A stretch of 64,000 nt of DNA, taken from Isoetes taiwanensis. Lineage: Eukaryota > Streptophyta > Lycopodiopsida > Isoetales > Isoetaceae. The stretch's first letter is position 1. Each line of letters opens with the position of its first letter. Under the pieces are notes generated by a model. It had not been told where the DNA came from and did no database searches. It saw only the letters and a program-made list of their open reading frames with translations. The stretch lies in NCBI GenBank assembly GCA_021234155.1, contig JAJEKV010000002.1, positions 29,573,115 through 29,637,114 on the forward strand, given 5' to 3'. Shown one piece after another: positions 13,371 to 27,399 of the stretch. Position numbers and translations under genes: made by a program.

Positions 13371-15981
13371 TATTCTCTAAGATCCTTGGAATTGTTGAAG
13401 GATGTACTTTATATGGCATCTATGACATATGGGGAAGCGATGCAAGAATGAAAATTTTGTAAGTTGGACGACTAGCCCTAGTTGTACCTTGTGTAATTTG
13501 ACTTTAAAGGTCCAAAAGATGGAACCATTAGATTATTGATACTTTGGGTTTAAATCAAAAGACTAACTAATGTTGGCATATGTTATTGTGCCATATCTTA
13601 GATTCTTCAAATATTGGCTATATATTGGAAATTTTTATAGAGGTGATGTTTTGATATGAATGGTGGCCATGCATAAAGTGACTATGTCAAAAATACCACG
13701 TTTCTATGCTTCAATGGTCTAGTATTTAATGTGGCATAAGGCAAAGCATAAGGCATTAATGATATATGCCATGTGCAAAAAATGATTTGACATGTGCAAA
13801 AAGTTTGTGGCTTTTGGACTTGTGAAAGAATTAAATTCGTTCAACTATATAATTTCACTTGTGTCTATTTTTCTCATATGCTTACGATGTGGTCTTTGGA
13901 AGCCGAAGATAGAAAAAAAGCATTTCATTTGATTGGTTCTCTAAAATGCCTTTGTTGCCTTTGTGAAGAATTTTTATGGTCCAAACAGCATATAAAGCTT
14001 TTGGCAACATGGCTTTAGCGCCAAAATTTCCGCCATCATGATCTACATGCGTTTGGCAAAATTATGGTCGGTTTCCCTTTTAGGTTTATGACCGATATGT
14101 AGCCGCATATGGAGACATGCCAAAAATGGTTATGGTGCTTGCTTGTTTGTTTGATTTAGATAGCCTACACAGATATTGAGACACGAATCCATCATTTTCT
14201 ATTGCATCTGGTAGCATCTAGTCCAGAAGATCCAGATATACTTAAATAGGTTCGGATCTATGCTCAATGATCATGGATGCAATGATACAAGAAAAAGACA
14301 CGGGGATTTTTGGATTCTCGGCCCGCAGAGCTTTGCCATATATGAATCGATGTGCTATGTCTTGTAAGCATGGTCGATATGTATTTGGCACCCAAATAGG
14401 TTCTTGTCGAACTTGTAACCTGGAGTTTTTAGCAAGGATCTAATACTGCTAAATGATCCTATAAATTGGATGCATGTTTCCGGAGACCAGGTAGATCTCT
14501 TACATTGCTTTCTGTATTATGTTTTCCTATTATTCGCTCTTCCATGCAAAATGGCATCTGGAGCTTATATATTTCTGATTTACCATGGTTGTCTTCTGCC
14601 GTATACAATTTTCATGGCAGAATCTTGCACTAACGAGTTCAATCCATGATGGAGCTAAAATTCAAATGCAAATGAATGTTATTCGAAAACTTTAAACTCG
14701 TGTTCGCTTTTAGCATTTTGATGTGTCCGAGATAATAATTCCGGGATGAAACTTGTTTATGCTTCCAAAGATAAAGCTATATTGCATTATTAAAGCACAA
14801 GTTCTAAATTGAGAAACAAGGATATGGATATGCTTCTGATGATTTTATTAAAATGCCTAATGCATACATGTGATAATGCTTCCATGATTTTTAACGGATT
14901 AAAATGCCTTTCCAATGTTTAATTCTTTTTAAATTATAGAGGAAGCCTTGGGTGATATTTCATGGCGTACTACAAGACTTAAAATTTTGGCATAAAAACG
15001 CATAAATGCAAAGGATTATATGTTAGAATGTATGTTACAGGAAATTCGAGAAGCTTAAAATGCTAAATATATTAAGCTTTATTATACAATCTTGATTATG
15101 TCATCTTGCACTTCATACTTTGAGAATCAAGGTAACCAACTAGATTTGGGACTAAGAAATTAGTTCTCGTCTAATGGTTATGTTTGAGATCAATTGAAAA
15201 GTCTATAATGCTAAAGATATTACCATTCCAGTCTCCTTTCTTGTTAACGCGTCACCTCGGGGCAAAAGGATACAATCGGTGATCGGTGATAAACCGAGAC
15301 CCAATGTACCTTTTTGGCCCTTGCACATTTTACCGTTTTCACGCTAATTGTGTATTGATTGGTCAGCAGTGCAGGGTTCTCTCCTCCAATTGTCTCTATT
15401 TTGTCGGCCTAGGTGTCGCTGTACTTGAAGGAAGATGGAATATTTGGATATGCAACTCTGGATGTGTTAATGCACTTGGAGTCTCTTCCGCAAACTTCTG
15501 AGTTGACATTATCTCGATCCATTATTGGATGGCATGAAGTTGGTGAGATCTATCGATTCTAAGATAAAAGCTACACATAAATTTGATTCTTATGACTATG
15601 AAAACATGCATAATGAAAGTTAGCAATACTATTAAAGATCTGAATTTGCATTTATAGTTGAATAATTTTGACTTTATATGTACATTCCGATATGTTGACG
15701 ATAAATTTTTAGAATTATGGAAATATGAAATTATAGAAATGTAAACCTTATTTTTTACAAAATAAAATGTCATGGAACTATGCATGTAGATTGATGGTAA
15801 TGATAGAATTTAGAACTATATTGATTATTATGAATATTTTCTAAAGATGACTCTTGTGTGGTTGTGGCCTGGGTAACGCCAGGGTGGATATGTCTGTCTG
15901 TGTCATTTTCACCTTGAACCAAATTCATATATGTAAACTTGTTTTTCATATTATGAAAAGTAATCCTGGTGAAGATATGTC
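13371..15981 (+). repeat. U5: A-type array unit ending at the internal GAA site
   Basis: It matches U3/U4 from the unit start through the block gtggcctgggtaacgccagg near 15,865 and then gatatgtcgaagaagaa at 15,973. There a 225-bp GAA tract replaces the terminal segment. It is 2.6 kb, partly because about 90 bp near 14,810-14,930 is rearranged or missing. Differences from U3 concentrate at CTG/CAG sites. Confidence 0.83.
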
Positions 15982-16206
15982 GAAGAAGAAGAAGAAGAAG
16001 AAGAAGAAGAAGAAGAAGAAGAAGAAGAAGAAGAAGAAGAAGAAGAAGAAGAAGAAGAAGAAGAAGAAGAAGAAGAAGAAGAAGAAGAAGAAGAAGAAGA
16101 AGAAGAAGAAGAAGAAGAAGAAGAAGAAGAAGAAGAAGAAGAAGAAGAAGAAGAAGAAGAAGAAGAAGAAGAAGAAGAAGAAGAAGAAGAAGAAGAAGAA
16201 GAAGAA
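15982..16206 (+). repeat. (GAA)75 tract, U5/U6 junction
   Basis: The longest microsatellite in the window, about 225 bp of uninterrupted GAA. It grew from the internal GAAGAAGAA of an A-type unit, since the left flank gatatgtc is the internal site rather than the unit end. Confidence 0.98.
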
Positions 16207-17462
16207 TATTTTTCGTCATATTTTCATAAGCAACAAGATAACTAGGAAGTTGTACACATAATGCTGCTCATACAGCAATGATCGAGGCAATTTGGGCCGA
16301 TAAGGTATGTCTTCGACATTACTATTTACAATTTAAATAACAATAGCCATTTCGAAGTTATTGATGACATTGTCAATTTAAAGAAAGAATCTATGTGGCA
16401 AGTTCTTGGTTTGGCTTTCTACTAGGGAATTAGAACATGGGACATGGTAATTAAACTTGAAAATGGTATATTGCCTTTGTGTAGATCATTAAGTTATGGC
16501 TTAAAGGGTTATACATATATAAATATGTGTTGGGTCCTTGGAAGATAAAAATATAATATATTTAAGGGACCTTTGGTATTGCCACACTTGGCTATGCACT
16601 AAAATATGTGATGGGTCCTTTGAAAATGACCTTGGGGGATACTTGATCGTACATTTTCAAAAGCTTAAGAAGATGCAGTGATGAATTGACCACTGCAAGG
16701 GCTATGGGCAAAGGCCTATATAATTATAATGAGACTAGGCAAGTTTTATATTGCCATAAAAAGGACTGTACTTACAAAATTCATAAGGAATTAGATTTGA
16801 GTGGCTAGTTATTAAATGTGAACTAGGTATGCAATATATTTTAGCCTAAGGAAATTATTATGCACATATCTAGAGCATGTGAGTAGTATGGCAGATATGG
16901 CGGTGATGCTAAGGCCCTTTATAGGGATGCCGATTGCATTAAATGATTGGTTAAAATGTTGAAGTATGGCATAAGAAATTGTCTCTCCTCCAATTGTCTC
17001 TATTTTGCTGTTAGAGTTGGCGTTAACGTGGAAATGGAATAACTGGATGCGTAAGAGATGGAATAAGCTGCACTTTGATAGAGACACAGATAAGAGATAA
17101 GATATATGAATACATATTATACAGGAATTTTATTGAAAACTCTATATTTTGTATCTATGGCACTTTATACTTACACTTTGAGAATACATAATGCGTTATA
17201 AGTTAAATACATTGTATACTTTATACTTTAAAATGTTTCGTTTACACTTTACACTTTAAAAATTGAGATTTACACTTTATGGAATTTGTTTTTTAAAAAT
17301 CCAGGAATTTATATGGGCTAATGGTTTGGAGAGTGCTCGATGTGGCCTGCCTAAAAACCACTGGTGGATATATGGAAATGTGATCTTGCCTTGAACAAGG
17401 TTCTTTTAAAAAGTAATTGTACTTTAATTGTGACTGTAGAACATGTCCCGGTAAGAACATGT
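16207..17462 (+). repeat. U6: short chimeric array unit
   Basis: The start (AATATTTTTCGTCATATTTTC, then gttgtacacataatgctgct, then gataaggtatgtcttcgac) is B-type, as in U7-U9. After about 16,480 it diverges. Its end resembles the A/U1 style (ctcctccaattgtctct near 16,987, gtggcctgcctaaaaacc near 17,342). It stops at aacatgtgaagaagaa, the internal GAA site, without a Y segment. The block ggtgatgctaaggccctttatagggatgccgatt near 16,903 aligns with agtgatgcggagagcctaaaagggcatgccgatt at about 18,520. A retroelement origin is possible but not shown. Confidence 0.65.
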
Positions 17463-17634
17463 GAAGAAGAAGAAGAAGAAGAAGAAGAAGAAGAAGAAGA
17501 AGAAGAAGAAGAAGAAGAAGAAGAAGAAGAAGAAGAAGAAGAAGAAGAAGAAGAAGAAGAAGAAGAAGAAGAAGAAGAAGAAGAAGAAGAAGAAGAAGAA
17601 GAAGAAGAAGAAGAAGAAGAAAGAAGAAGAAGAA
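17463..17634 (+). repeat. (GAA)n tract, U6/U7 junction
   Basis: About 172 bp, one AAAG interruption near 17,620. It connects the internal site of U6 to the start of U7. Confidence 0.97.
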
Positions 17635-20600
17635 TATTTTTCTTCATATTTTCATAGGCAACAAGAAAACGAGGAAGTTGTACACATAATGTTTGCTCAT
17701 ACAATAATGATCTACAAGCAATTTGGGCCGATAAGGTATGTCTTCGACATTACTATTTGCAATTTGAATAACAATAGCCATTTCAATTTATTGATGACAT
17801 TGTCAATTTAAAGAAAGAATCTATGTGGCTAGTTCTTGGTTTGGCTTTTACTAAGAAATTAGAACATGGGACATGGTAATTAGACTTGAAAATGGTAGAT
17901 TGCCTTTGTGTAGATGATGTGTGTAATCACTATGCCTACATTTGTGCTGAAATTGCTTAGGGGATGTTGGGCATGACTAAAAAGTACAAGGGGTACATCC
18001 CATTGTGTACAAAGTGAGCTTCTAATTCTCACATTCATGATCCTTGGACATAAGACTATCTTTTGACATTTGGCTTACTAAATATGTAATGGGAAGAAAT
18101 ATATGTTAAGGCAATGGTAAAGGATGGAATATATTTTGCTAGCTCAATGGAGAATGAGTGGCTAAAACAAATACACTAGGGAGACTCATTGATAATTAAT
18201 TCGTGGGCCTTGTATAATGTATAAATATAGGTCTATAGTAGACCTTGACCTAGGGAAATCTAGTGGGAAACCTATCACCTTGCTTTACATATATGTCCAC
18301 GTTAATGGTACATATAGAAATTTATGAAATGATAGTTGGTAGCATCGAAATTGGTGTGGTGGCTTTTACTTAATATTCTATGAAAATTGATGTGTACGTA
18401 ATATCCAATGGTAAGTCTATAAAGGGAAAAGTGTATACCTTAGGGGTAATTCTTACTTGGTCATGAGATAACTAATATATTCAAGTTTATTTGACCTCGT
18501 ATTTGAGAATATCGAGGTACAGTGATGCGGAGAGCCTAAAAGGGCATGCCGATTTCATTTAATGCATTTACAAAATGTTGAAACATGTGATAGAAAAGTG
18601 GACGATGCATTTAGGTTTAAAGCTTACTCTGATATTTCCTCCTAAGCGGCTACTCTGGAAAGTATTTTGCCGCTCTGTTCTTGGAAGCATCTCCGCTGCT
18701 CTGTTTGATTGATAGCCCAAGATGCCGAAAGGGGTTTACATTCACGGTAGAAGGGCTGCACAAGCTGGGAGCTAACCGCTCAAGAAAATTTCAAGGAATG
18801 ATGGAGGATTGCAAACGATTCAAAAGCCGGACGCTATTAGGAGCGACCAAATCCAGGTTTTTATAACAGATCTGATTTGTTAAATGTAGTTTTAGTGTAT
18901 GGATTCATGAAAAAACAGAGCTAAGAATAGTGAGGTTGCTATTCTTGCAGTAATATGCGATTTTTTCTTGAAAATGGTAACTAAAAATACTTCTGCTGCA
19001 TGATACATGTCTTTTATTTCTGGAAAATTTTGGATGAGGTTCATGCCGGATATGCATACATCTACATGCTTTTTATGATACTCCATAGCCGGATTTGCTA
19101 ATATCTATAAGCTTTTACTGTTTTTGAGTTGTTGTACTTCAATATAAAATGCTAAATGATATTTTTATGCTGGACTATACATCCTGCACTTTAAATGTTT
19201 AGGATTAGGCCCCTTTGCATGGTCGGGGATCTTTGGTGTAGCAGTCGCCCATGTGCTCTTTATCATGTAGATAGGGGAACATAGTCTTCCCGGAAGCTAG
19301 GCGTGGTAATACTTAGAGCCCTGTTTTTAAAACTTAAAATACTAAATCGTAGTATCATAATTCGATAAACTGCGCCAAGTAATAATATCTTTAGGGGTGA
19401 CGAGAATGAAATATTTATGGGGTTCATTATGATAATCTCTCATAAGAAGTTATTGGATCTACTTAAATGAAGATGGTGTCTTATTCCACATACCATAAAT
19501 AGGGTATGGTCGTTTGTAGTCTGAGATATTGCTTTTATGTAAGCAAAGAATAATATTAATAAAATAGGAAGTAAACACTACTTTCTTCTTATTATAAGTT
19601 TATGAGCTCTTTCTTGCTTATTCTAAACTATTCTACTTTGGAAAGAATAGGTGAAGGGCTTAAGAGCCATAGTGTCTCATTGCTTACCCGACACCCCTTT
19701 CCTTATTACCATTTTATGCTAATATTGGTCCGTTTGGGTGCGAGGTAACCCAGACTCTATCTCCCCGCTTTTTCAAAGTTACAAGGTTGCAAAATGAAGG
19801 CAACTAAAAATGAAGATATTACATGGGAATCAAGCTCAACTAACTCTGATTTCCAGCAAAATGTGGTGAGGTCTACCTAGTTTCTGATATGTACAAGAAC
19901 ATAGTCAGAGAAAAAGAGAAAAACATGTAATGCAAGTATAGAGCTTGGAAAATAGCTAACGTTATTACTGGACAAGTACATGCTGTTTTGATTAATTCTG
20001 AATTTCTACTATGGTCATATAATGCTCATATAATTGCACTCTGAATTTCTATCCTTATAAGAATATTATACAACAAGGTTATGCGTTTACATATACATTC
20101 TGAGCTGTTATATATAGATATGTTTACATCTTGAACTTGGATATGATTTACAATATAATACTTGATTTGATAAGAATGAAATTACTCGATATTGGAATTC
20201 TGAATACTATTTTTTGAAATTCTGAAAATTACATGAGATAAAGATATAAGATGCATTTATTTGGAAATTATGTGGCCTCATGTTTAACTTTAAAACTCAG
20301 TATTTTAAAAATTCTCAATTTACGTGTTCAAAAATGATGGTCGGATTTTATGCGTCATGTTTAAAGGCAAAAGCTATACTACCCTGCTAGACATATTCAT
20401 ATCTCCAACCATGTAAAGGTTACCTTTCAGCTGTGGCTTGGGTTTTACCCTTGATGGATATGTATGGGAAAATTTACATCTTGAATGGAGCTATAAGTTT
20501 GTATTTATGCAATTGTAGTGTAAGTCTAGATGTAAATGTGAATAAGAAGAAAATGTGACTTCCATTAGTTAGAGTCTTCTAACTAGCACAGCTACACTTT

Positions 20601-21206
20601 ACTTGGTTGATTCTCGTTATCGATCACTATGCCTTTTATAGGGTTGTGATATGTTAAAGAATTCCTTGTTTTGGATTTTATCAATGATGTTTGTTGTATT
20701 GGGAACTAATTTCTCTCATGTAGTTGATACATCTCCTAGAAGCGGGCTATGGGGAGAACAGGACCCCTGTCCTATGTTGTCCAAAAGAGTCTATTACCTC
20801 TACATGCTGGAGATAGCTGGCAAGTGCATGTCTTCTACAAATCAGGTTAGCTTGTATATTATACCTTTGGATTACATGAGATCTACCACCATCTGGTGGA
20901 ATGCCCAGTGTGCCATTGACACTCGTCAATGCATAATTTGGATATTGGCCCAATGTGCCTTATCTTACTTGAAAATATACTTGGAATTGGCTTACTTTGC
21001 CTTATCCAACACATCTTCATAATATACTTGGACTGGCTTTTTATGCTGCATCCAATACAATAGGATAATCTGGTGAACTGAAGCAAATAAAAAAATAATT
21101 GTTCTTGGCAGTAAGGTAGTAGGACCCTTCTTCCCATGGAAGGGGGGTCCTACTCCTTATATTCCATGAGAAGAAGTGCCCGACTACCCGAGGGAGGGTT
21201 GTGGGC
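17635..21206 (+). repeat. U7: complete B-type array unit
   Basis: Near-identical to U8 once the insertion in U8 is removed. Body 17,635-20,543, internal AAGAAGAAAA at about 20,544-20,551, and Y segment from 20,552. A 61-codon frame at 18,681 and a 123-codon frame at 20,651 recur in U8/U9 but lack recognisable domains, and the second crosses the CAGGTTAG landmark, so I do not call genes. The block near 19,640-19,750 aligns with U2 near 5,530. Confidence 0.85.
21118..21154 (+). other. Terminal hairpin of U7
   Basis: AGTAGGACCCTTCTTCC pairs with GGAAGGGGGGTCCTACT around CAT. The position matches the A-type hairpin although much of the stem sequence differs, so the structure is kept while the sequence changes. 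Confidence 0.8.
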
Positions 21207-21236
21207 GAAGAAGAAGAAGAAGAAGAAGAAGAAGAA
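21207..21236 (+). repeat. (GAA)10 tract, U7/U8 junction
   Basis: 30 bp, much shorter than the A-type junction tracts, after gagggagggttgtgggc. Confidence 0.95.
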
Positions 21237-22982
21237 TATTTTTCTTCATATTTTCATAGGCAACAAGAAAACGAGGAAGTTGTACACATAATGCTGCTCA
21301 TACAATAATGATCGGCGCAATTTGGGCCGATAAGGTATGTCTTCGACATTACTATTTGCAATTTGAATAACAATAGCCATTTCGAATTTATTGATGACAT
21401 TGTCAATTTAAAGAAAGAATCTATGTGGCTAGTTCTTGGTTTGGCTTTTTACTAAGAAATTAGAACATGGGACATGGTAATTAGACTTGAAAATGGTAGA
21501 TTGCCTTTGTGTAGATGATGTGTGTAATCACTATGCCTACATTTGTGCTGAAATTGCTTAGGGGATGTTGGGCATGACTAAAAAGTACAAGGGGTACATC
21601 CCATTGTGTACAAAGTGAGCTTCTAATTCTCACATTCATGATCCTTGGACATAAGACTATCTTTTGACATTTGGCTTACTAAATATGTAATGGGAAGAAA
21701 TATATGCTAAGGCAATGGTAAAGGATGGAATATATTTGCTAGCTCAATGGAGAATGAGTGGCTAAAGCAAATACACTAGGGAGACTCATTGATAATTAAT
21801 TCGTGGGCCTTGTATAATGTATAAATATAGGTCTATAGTAGACCTTGACCTAGGGAAATCTAGTGGGAAACCTATCACCTTGCTTTACATATATGTCCAC
21901 GTTAATGGTACATATAAAAATTTATGAAATGATAGTTGGTAGCATCGAAATTGGTGTGGTGGCTTTTACTTAATATTCTATGAAAATTGATGTGTACGTA
22001 ATATCCAATGGTAAGTCTATAAAGGTATACCTTAGGGGTAATTCTTACTTGGTCATGAGATAACTAATATATTCAAGTTTATTTGACCTCGTATTTGAGA
22101 ATATCGAGGTACAGTGATGCGGAGAGCCTAAAAGGGCATGCCGATTTCATTTAATGCATTTACAAAATGTTGAAACATGTGATAGAAAAGTGGACGATGC
22201 ATTTAGGTTTAAAGCTTACTCTGATATTTCCTCCTAAGCGACTACTCTGGAAAGTATTTTGCCACTCTGTTCTTGGAAGCATCTCCGCTGCTCTGTTTGA
22301 TTGATAGCCCAAGATGCCGAAAGGGGTTTACATTCACGGTAGAAGGGCTGCACAAGCTGGGAGCTAACCGCTCAAGAAAATTTCAAGGAATGATGGAGGA
22401 TTGCAAACGATTCAAAAGCCGGACGCTATTAGGAGCGACCAAATCCAGGTTTTTATAACAGATCTGATTTGTTAAATGTAGTTTTAGTGTATGGATTCAT
22501 GAAAAAACAGAGCTAAGAATAGTGAGGTTGCTATTCTTGCAGTAATATGCGATTTTTTCTTGAAAATGGTAACTAACTAGCAAAAAGGCACGCCAGAGGC
22601 TGTGGCCGAGCAAGATCCCCAAGATCAAGCTAGAAACTATCACAAGTGCCAAGCAAGGCACCCTAGTTTTTCTCATCTTGAGGTTAGAGTGAACGTGTAT
22701 TGGTTACAACTTGCAGCCTAAAAATAACAAGATAAATTTGCACGTACATAAATATTTGAGCTATGAGTTCGAAATGTTTAATGTTTGTAGTAGTTTATTT
22801 AGATGGGATGATAGGGAAAACATGACATATTGGTGGAACTAGTAAATATAAACTTCTTTTAAAAAATAATCAAGGGAGTGAGAAAGTGAGAAAGTTGGTA
22901 GGTCTTAACCAATGATACTACATGTTGGAACACGTATCAAAGGATATGGGCTTAATGTATGTTTCTTCAAATTCAGTAGGTG

Positions 22983-23256
22983 AAATTTTCTTGAGTTAGC
23001 TTCTTTACTGGACAACTGGGCATGGACTTATCAGGCTTGTACATGAAGAGCCCTATTGCATCGATCTGATTTGAGGTTTTTATGGTCTGTTTTATGTAGA
23101 GGGACAGTGGTGTGCTCTGCAAATTTTCTTGAGTTAGCTTAATCACTGGACAACCAGGCATGGCCTTATCAGGCTTGTACATGAAGAGCACTGCTGCATA
23201 GATTTGGTCTGATGTTTATGCTCTGTTTTATGTAGAGGGGCATTGGTGTGCTCTGC
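22983..23256 (+). repeat. 138-bp tandem duplication within the insertion
   Basis: Two copies (22,983-23,120 and 23,121-23,256), each beginning aaattttcttgagttagc and ending gtgtgctctgc, about 85-90% alike by eye. Function unknown. Confidence 0.88.
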
Positions 23257-23589
23257 AAATTTCCAACCACATTATTGCATGGATGAGGTATAGCTTTACC
23301 ACTTTACTTGCACAGTTTTTTATCGTTTGGACTGGACAATGCTGGTTTGAAGATCAACATTGAATGATCTCTGTTCATCTGTTACTTGAGTTGTTGAATT
23401 GTTGATGCTTCCAGCATTGTTTATGCACTGTATTTGAATTTTGACACCTGAAGCACATTTTAAAATACATGTTTCTATGTCATAGTATAATGATGAACAT
23501 ACCAGATCTATAGAAGCACATCAGCGTTCATAAAGGCATGGACTCAATTGTGCTTCTCGGTGCGATATTGAATTGCCATATATGATTGT

Positions 23590-23777
23590 ACAGATCTACC
23601 AAAGATACTTATTATTGCTAAGATTTTTCCCTCGAAAACCCTTCTTCGGTGGAGGTTTTTTAATCTTGACAGTAATACACATGATGCTCTTTCTTTGTTT
23701 GGGTCCCATCGGCCAATTGGTCTCCGTGGACGATAAAAATACATTCTATTCTATTCTATTCTATTCTATTCTATTCT
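23590..23777 (+). mobile_element. Hairpin-bearing short retroelement with (TTCTA)n tail, copy R
   Basis: It contains the core tttttccctcgaaaaccc ... ggttttttaatc flanked by arms (tattattgctaaga / tcttgacagtaata) that can pair with wobbles. Then come gggtcccatcggccaattgg, tctccgtggacgataaaaat, and a TTCTA pentanucleotide run from 23,743. The same core occurs at 40,468-40,655 and, inverted, at 38,591-38,669. The same tail lies inverted at 34,431-34,468. No tRNA-type A/B boxes are visible, so its origin is unclear. Confidence 0.7.
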
Positions 23778-26700
23778 TAAAAAATTAAAAAGAAAGGCTA
23801 GAGTGTTCGATTATTACAAGGGTTTATAGTAGATCTTTTTCTTTCATTTGAAGAACCAATTATTATTTTTTTCTTTTTTGGCCATGTCGAAATAAGGATA
23901 TTCATGGCAGGTTTGGACATTTCAATGTTTCATTTGAGCTTTTTTCCTATTAATTCTATTGTGTGGTAAGATTGGACGTATCGTTTGAGCCCAAGACCTT
24001 AGGATTTCATGGAGCATGCTAAAGTTATGGCAAGCAAATTGAATAATAAGTGAGCCAAACTATTGGCGCAATTCAAAACTTGTTTAAGATTTAGGGCATC
24101 TTCCCATGATCTTCAGGCCTCAAATTTCTAGCATGGCAAGGTCAATTTGCACACAAAGTTGCCTCGTGCCCATAGTCAAGACCGATCCTATTTCTTTAAG
24201 GAATTTTAGCAAAACTATCTATCATTCATAGAAAGGACAAAATGAACCTCATTGTTCGAAAATAAAGCAAAAATTCTCGAGTTTCAAGTTGAAAACTTCA
24301 AGGTGAGGCGTGCTTGAGAACGCATAAAGGATTTACACTTGACATCGAGAAAAACCTTAAGGTTTAAGGCCAAGGCCACCCCGCGCACCCGTACTAGATT
24401 GTTTGAAAGGCTTTTCTAGACGCGTGCCATTAGGATCACGTGATAATTAAAATAAAAGAAACAAATTCGAGATACACTTTTAACAGTTGTAACAAGAGAA
24501 AATCATGATGATGATAGATAGAAAATATAGGTGCAAGGGCGTAGGCCTCTCAAAAACTGCTCTTGCTTTCGATTCAACTATTGTCGTGTGGTAAACAATA
24601 AGGTCCATTAACTCCTGCTTGAAGATGGAATGCCAAGCCAAAATCTTAGCAAGGTGGTAAAACAGTTAGTCACAAATTTCTATTTTACCACAATGCAAGG
24701 AGCACGATCGGTGTCGTGTTCTTGACCTCCCCATACTTCGGGTTACGTTAATTATTCTACAACAAACAAGTGCAAAGTGGTTAGGGAAATCATCTCCATG
24801 CTCAACTGGATTACAAATAGGGGTTAATAAGCATGTCCAATCACTAGCAACAAAATCACAGGCGTGTGCTTCCTCTGCCTCGGTTTTCATTCAAAATGGC
24901 AGCTAATTTTTGCTTATGTACCATCGTTAAAATGAATCTGTTTTGATATCTTTGCTATCCAGGCGGTATCATATTGATGACCCATCTTGATTTTACGTAC
25001 AATAAGGATGATGAGAAGAGTGTTGACAAGTATTGACCCGATTCAAGGCTCGGTTTTCGCGAGAGATGGCAATCAGGTCGACTAGGATATGGAAGGCAAC
25101 AAGTTAATAGTGAACCTGGCCTAGCAAGTCTTCACAATCGGTCGAGCCTGAATTGATGATGCATCACTTCCATCAAGTGAGAATCGGTTTGTTGCCATAA
25201 CCAATGGTACGTTAAACTTGAAGTTCCTCTACTTATTATGTGACAACATCAAAAATTTAGAAAAGATAATAATAAATTACCCCGTGGCGCTTGCCATCTC
25301 GAGGTATTGAACAAGGCATTGAGGAGAGGTTGGTAGCCAAAGAGACGTGACGCAAAGACGGCATAGTGTCGGGAGGCTAGCCGGTTGCAAGTTGTAACTC
25401 TAACTCCACTTTTAGAGCAAGGCAACACTCCATTTTCGGACAATCTAGTCTATGTCGATGCGCTTGATGCACTTATTCCAAGATAGAAATTGGTGGCCAC
25501 TTTAGGCCACTTTCAACATGTTCTTCCTTCCTTGAACATTTTAAATAAATCTGAAGTTGAATAAACACAAAAATGTCCTTAAAATTCATTCCTTTCAAAC
25601 ATAACAACATTAGAAAATAAATTCTTACTCATTTGAATCTTCATCGGTATATTAACTACAAGGAAACTAGAGATCTTTTCACATTGCCTTGGCTAACTTG
25701 ACAATATATCTGATCCGTGGATCGCACAAAGGATGTTAAGAAACCTCCCGAAAGACCCATGCGAAATGTTCGAACATGGGTGGAGGCATTGCGTAAAAAT
25801 AGATCGTGCAATGTTCAATTATTGACAAAGATATTCTAGCTAATGCATGAGCTACCTATCCTATAAAGTGCATGGTATAAGCTTGTTTGATGAATAGCAA
25901 TATGCTCCAATTTGTAAGAAAAATAGTGGAGGCCGAGAAACTACCAATAGTATGTTGCAATTGTAAGACTTGACAAATTTCATATCGATATATGGCCTGC
26001 TACTAATTAATGAGATAAAATCCCTTTGATGAAATCCCCGCTTAGATCTACCTAATATCGTCTATTCGAACAGTTCCACATCTAGTGGTAACAATTGCCT
26101 TCACATGCATAATGAAAATGCAATATCCGGGTGCAAGTTGTTGAGCTATAAACATTAAACATTCTCAGAAAAAAATGTCTAAGTTAATTGACAATGTGAC
26201 CTATGGCAAGTGTATCGCTAGCTTTAAGCAATCGATATATGAAACAACATACCTTACTTTAAATTTGTGTGCAAATAGTACTAGACAAATCTACTAAGTT
26301 AAGAATAGTTCTTGAAATGCCATGATTTCTAGTTATCCGCAAAGTGGGCGTAACTTGGCAACGCTTTAGAAGAACATTGTGCACAATCACAAGCACGTAA
26401 AGATGTCACTTTTAAACAAGTCGAGTCAATCGAAAGTTAGGTAGCAAACTTAAGTATTATAGTAGTCATCAACAAGTATGAAACTCTTAGATGTCTTCCA
26501 AAAAAAATATGGTTGAGGAAATTCAGAGAGATATATGAAGAACCGAACCGGTACTTTTCGTTTTTTTTGGAGATGAAATGAGCAAGTTGTCTTCTTCTAA
26601 GCATCAAAGATAAAAGAGATATGCCTTCTAGTAAAGGCTTTTTTTTTCTCATGTCCAATAAGTACCCTTCTAGATATTTGCATTATCACTGCGATACTTC

Positions 26701-27399
26701 AAAGAGAGAACAAAAGCTAACCTAAGGTTGTTGTAATTGTATATCAATGAGTTGCTTGTAAAGCGCTATTAAATTTGAATGACAAAACTGGTTTTACATA
26801 GGCCTGAAAGGTATCCACCATGGTAAAAAGACTTTGACCAAAACAAGGAATTCAATAATCTCTTATGGGTGGGAAGCATAAACCGATCACATGAAAGAGT
26901 CAACTTGTCCGGAGGGTTCATAACAATGCCATCCGCAATTCCTTTGAAATGATTATCTTCTAGAATTTATTATTGGCACAACCTTCATAAATAACGCCTT
27001 TAATAAGGGGCTCAAATTTGGAAATTGATGTTAACAAAGGGCCTTGGAGTCGAATAATATGAAATAATTAGCTGCTCAAGGTTGGAACAATCTGGTGGAA
27101 AATGGACATGGAACCTTCGCTATATGTCATGTCGCTATATGTCATGTCACGATATGTTATTCAAGATCTTTTAAAGACAGAGACAAGCACAAAAATGTAG
27201 CTAAATCTCTTTCACCACTAAGACCATAAATATATGTTTGGAGGCGATCAACCCACACGAAACATTTTTAGTGGCACAAGACAAAAGCTTGAGAATGACC
27301 AACTTCGGCATTTGAAACATAATGAATGTGGGTGATCCCATATCAAAAACTCAAGACTGTGGACGAACAGGTGGGAGACAACAAGACAATGAATACTCA
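23778..27399. other. Interior of the insertion, no gene recognised
   Basis: About 3.6 kb of AT-rich sequence with only short open frames on both strands. I see no intact domain, no long tandem repeat and no clear terminal structure other than those of the enclosing insertion. Several minus-strand frames (24,666-24,890, 25,249-25,443, 26,437-26,658) may be decayed protein remnants, but I cannot assign them. Confidence 0.5.

Noticed and set aside
12470-15980. Rapid natural divergence or CHG-deamination signature in U4/U5
   Set aside because: The changes are CTG to CCG/CG and CAG to CGG or losses, not C-to-T or G-to-A, so deamination does not explain them.
3161-17811. Long open frames of poly-K, poly-E, poly-R, poly-S or poly-L across the GAA tracts
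   Set aside because: They are translations of the trinucleotide repeat in each frame and strand. Nothing outside the repeat supports a protein.
18681-21022. Frames of 61 and 123 codons conserved between U7, U8 and U9 as possible small genes
   Set aside because: They are conserved only because the units are recent copies. A-type units lack them, no domain is seen, and the 123-codon frame runs through a splice-donor-like landmark.
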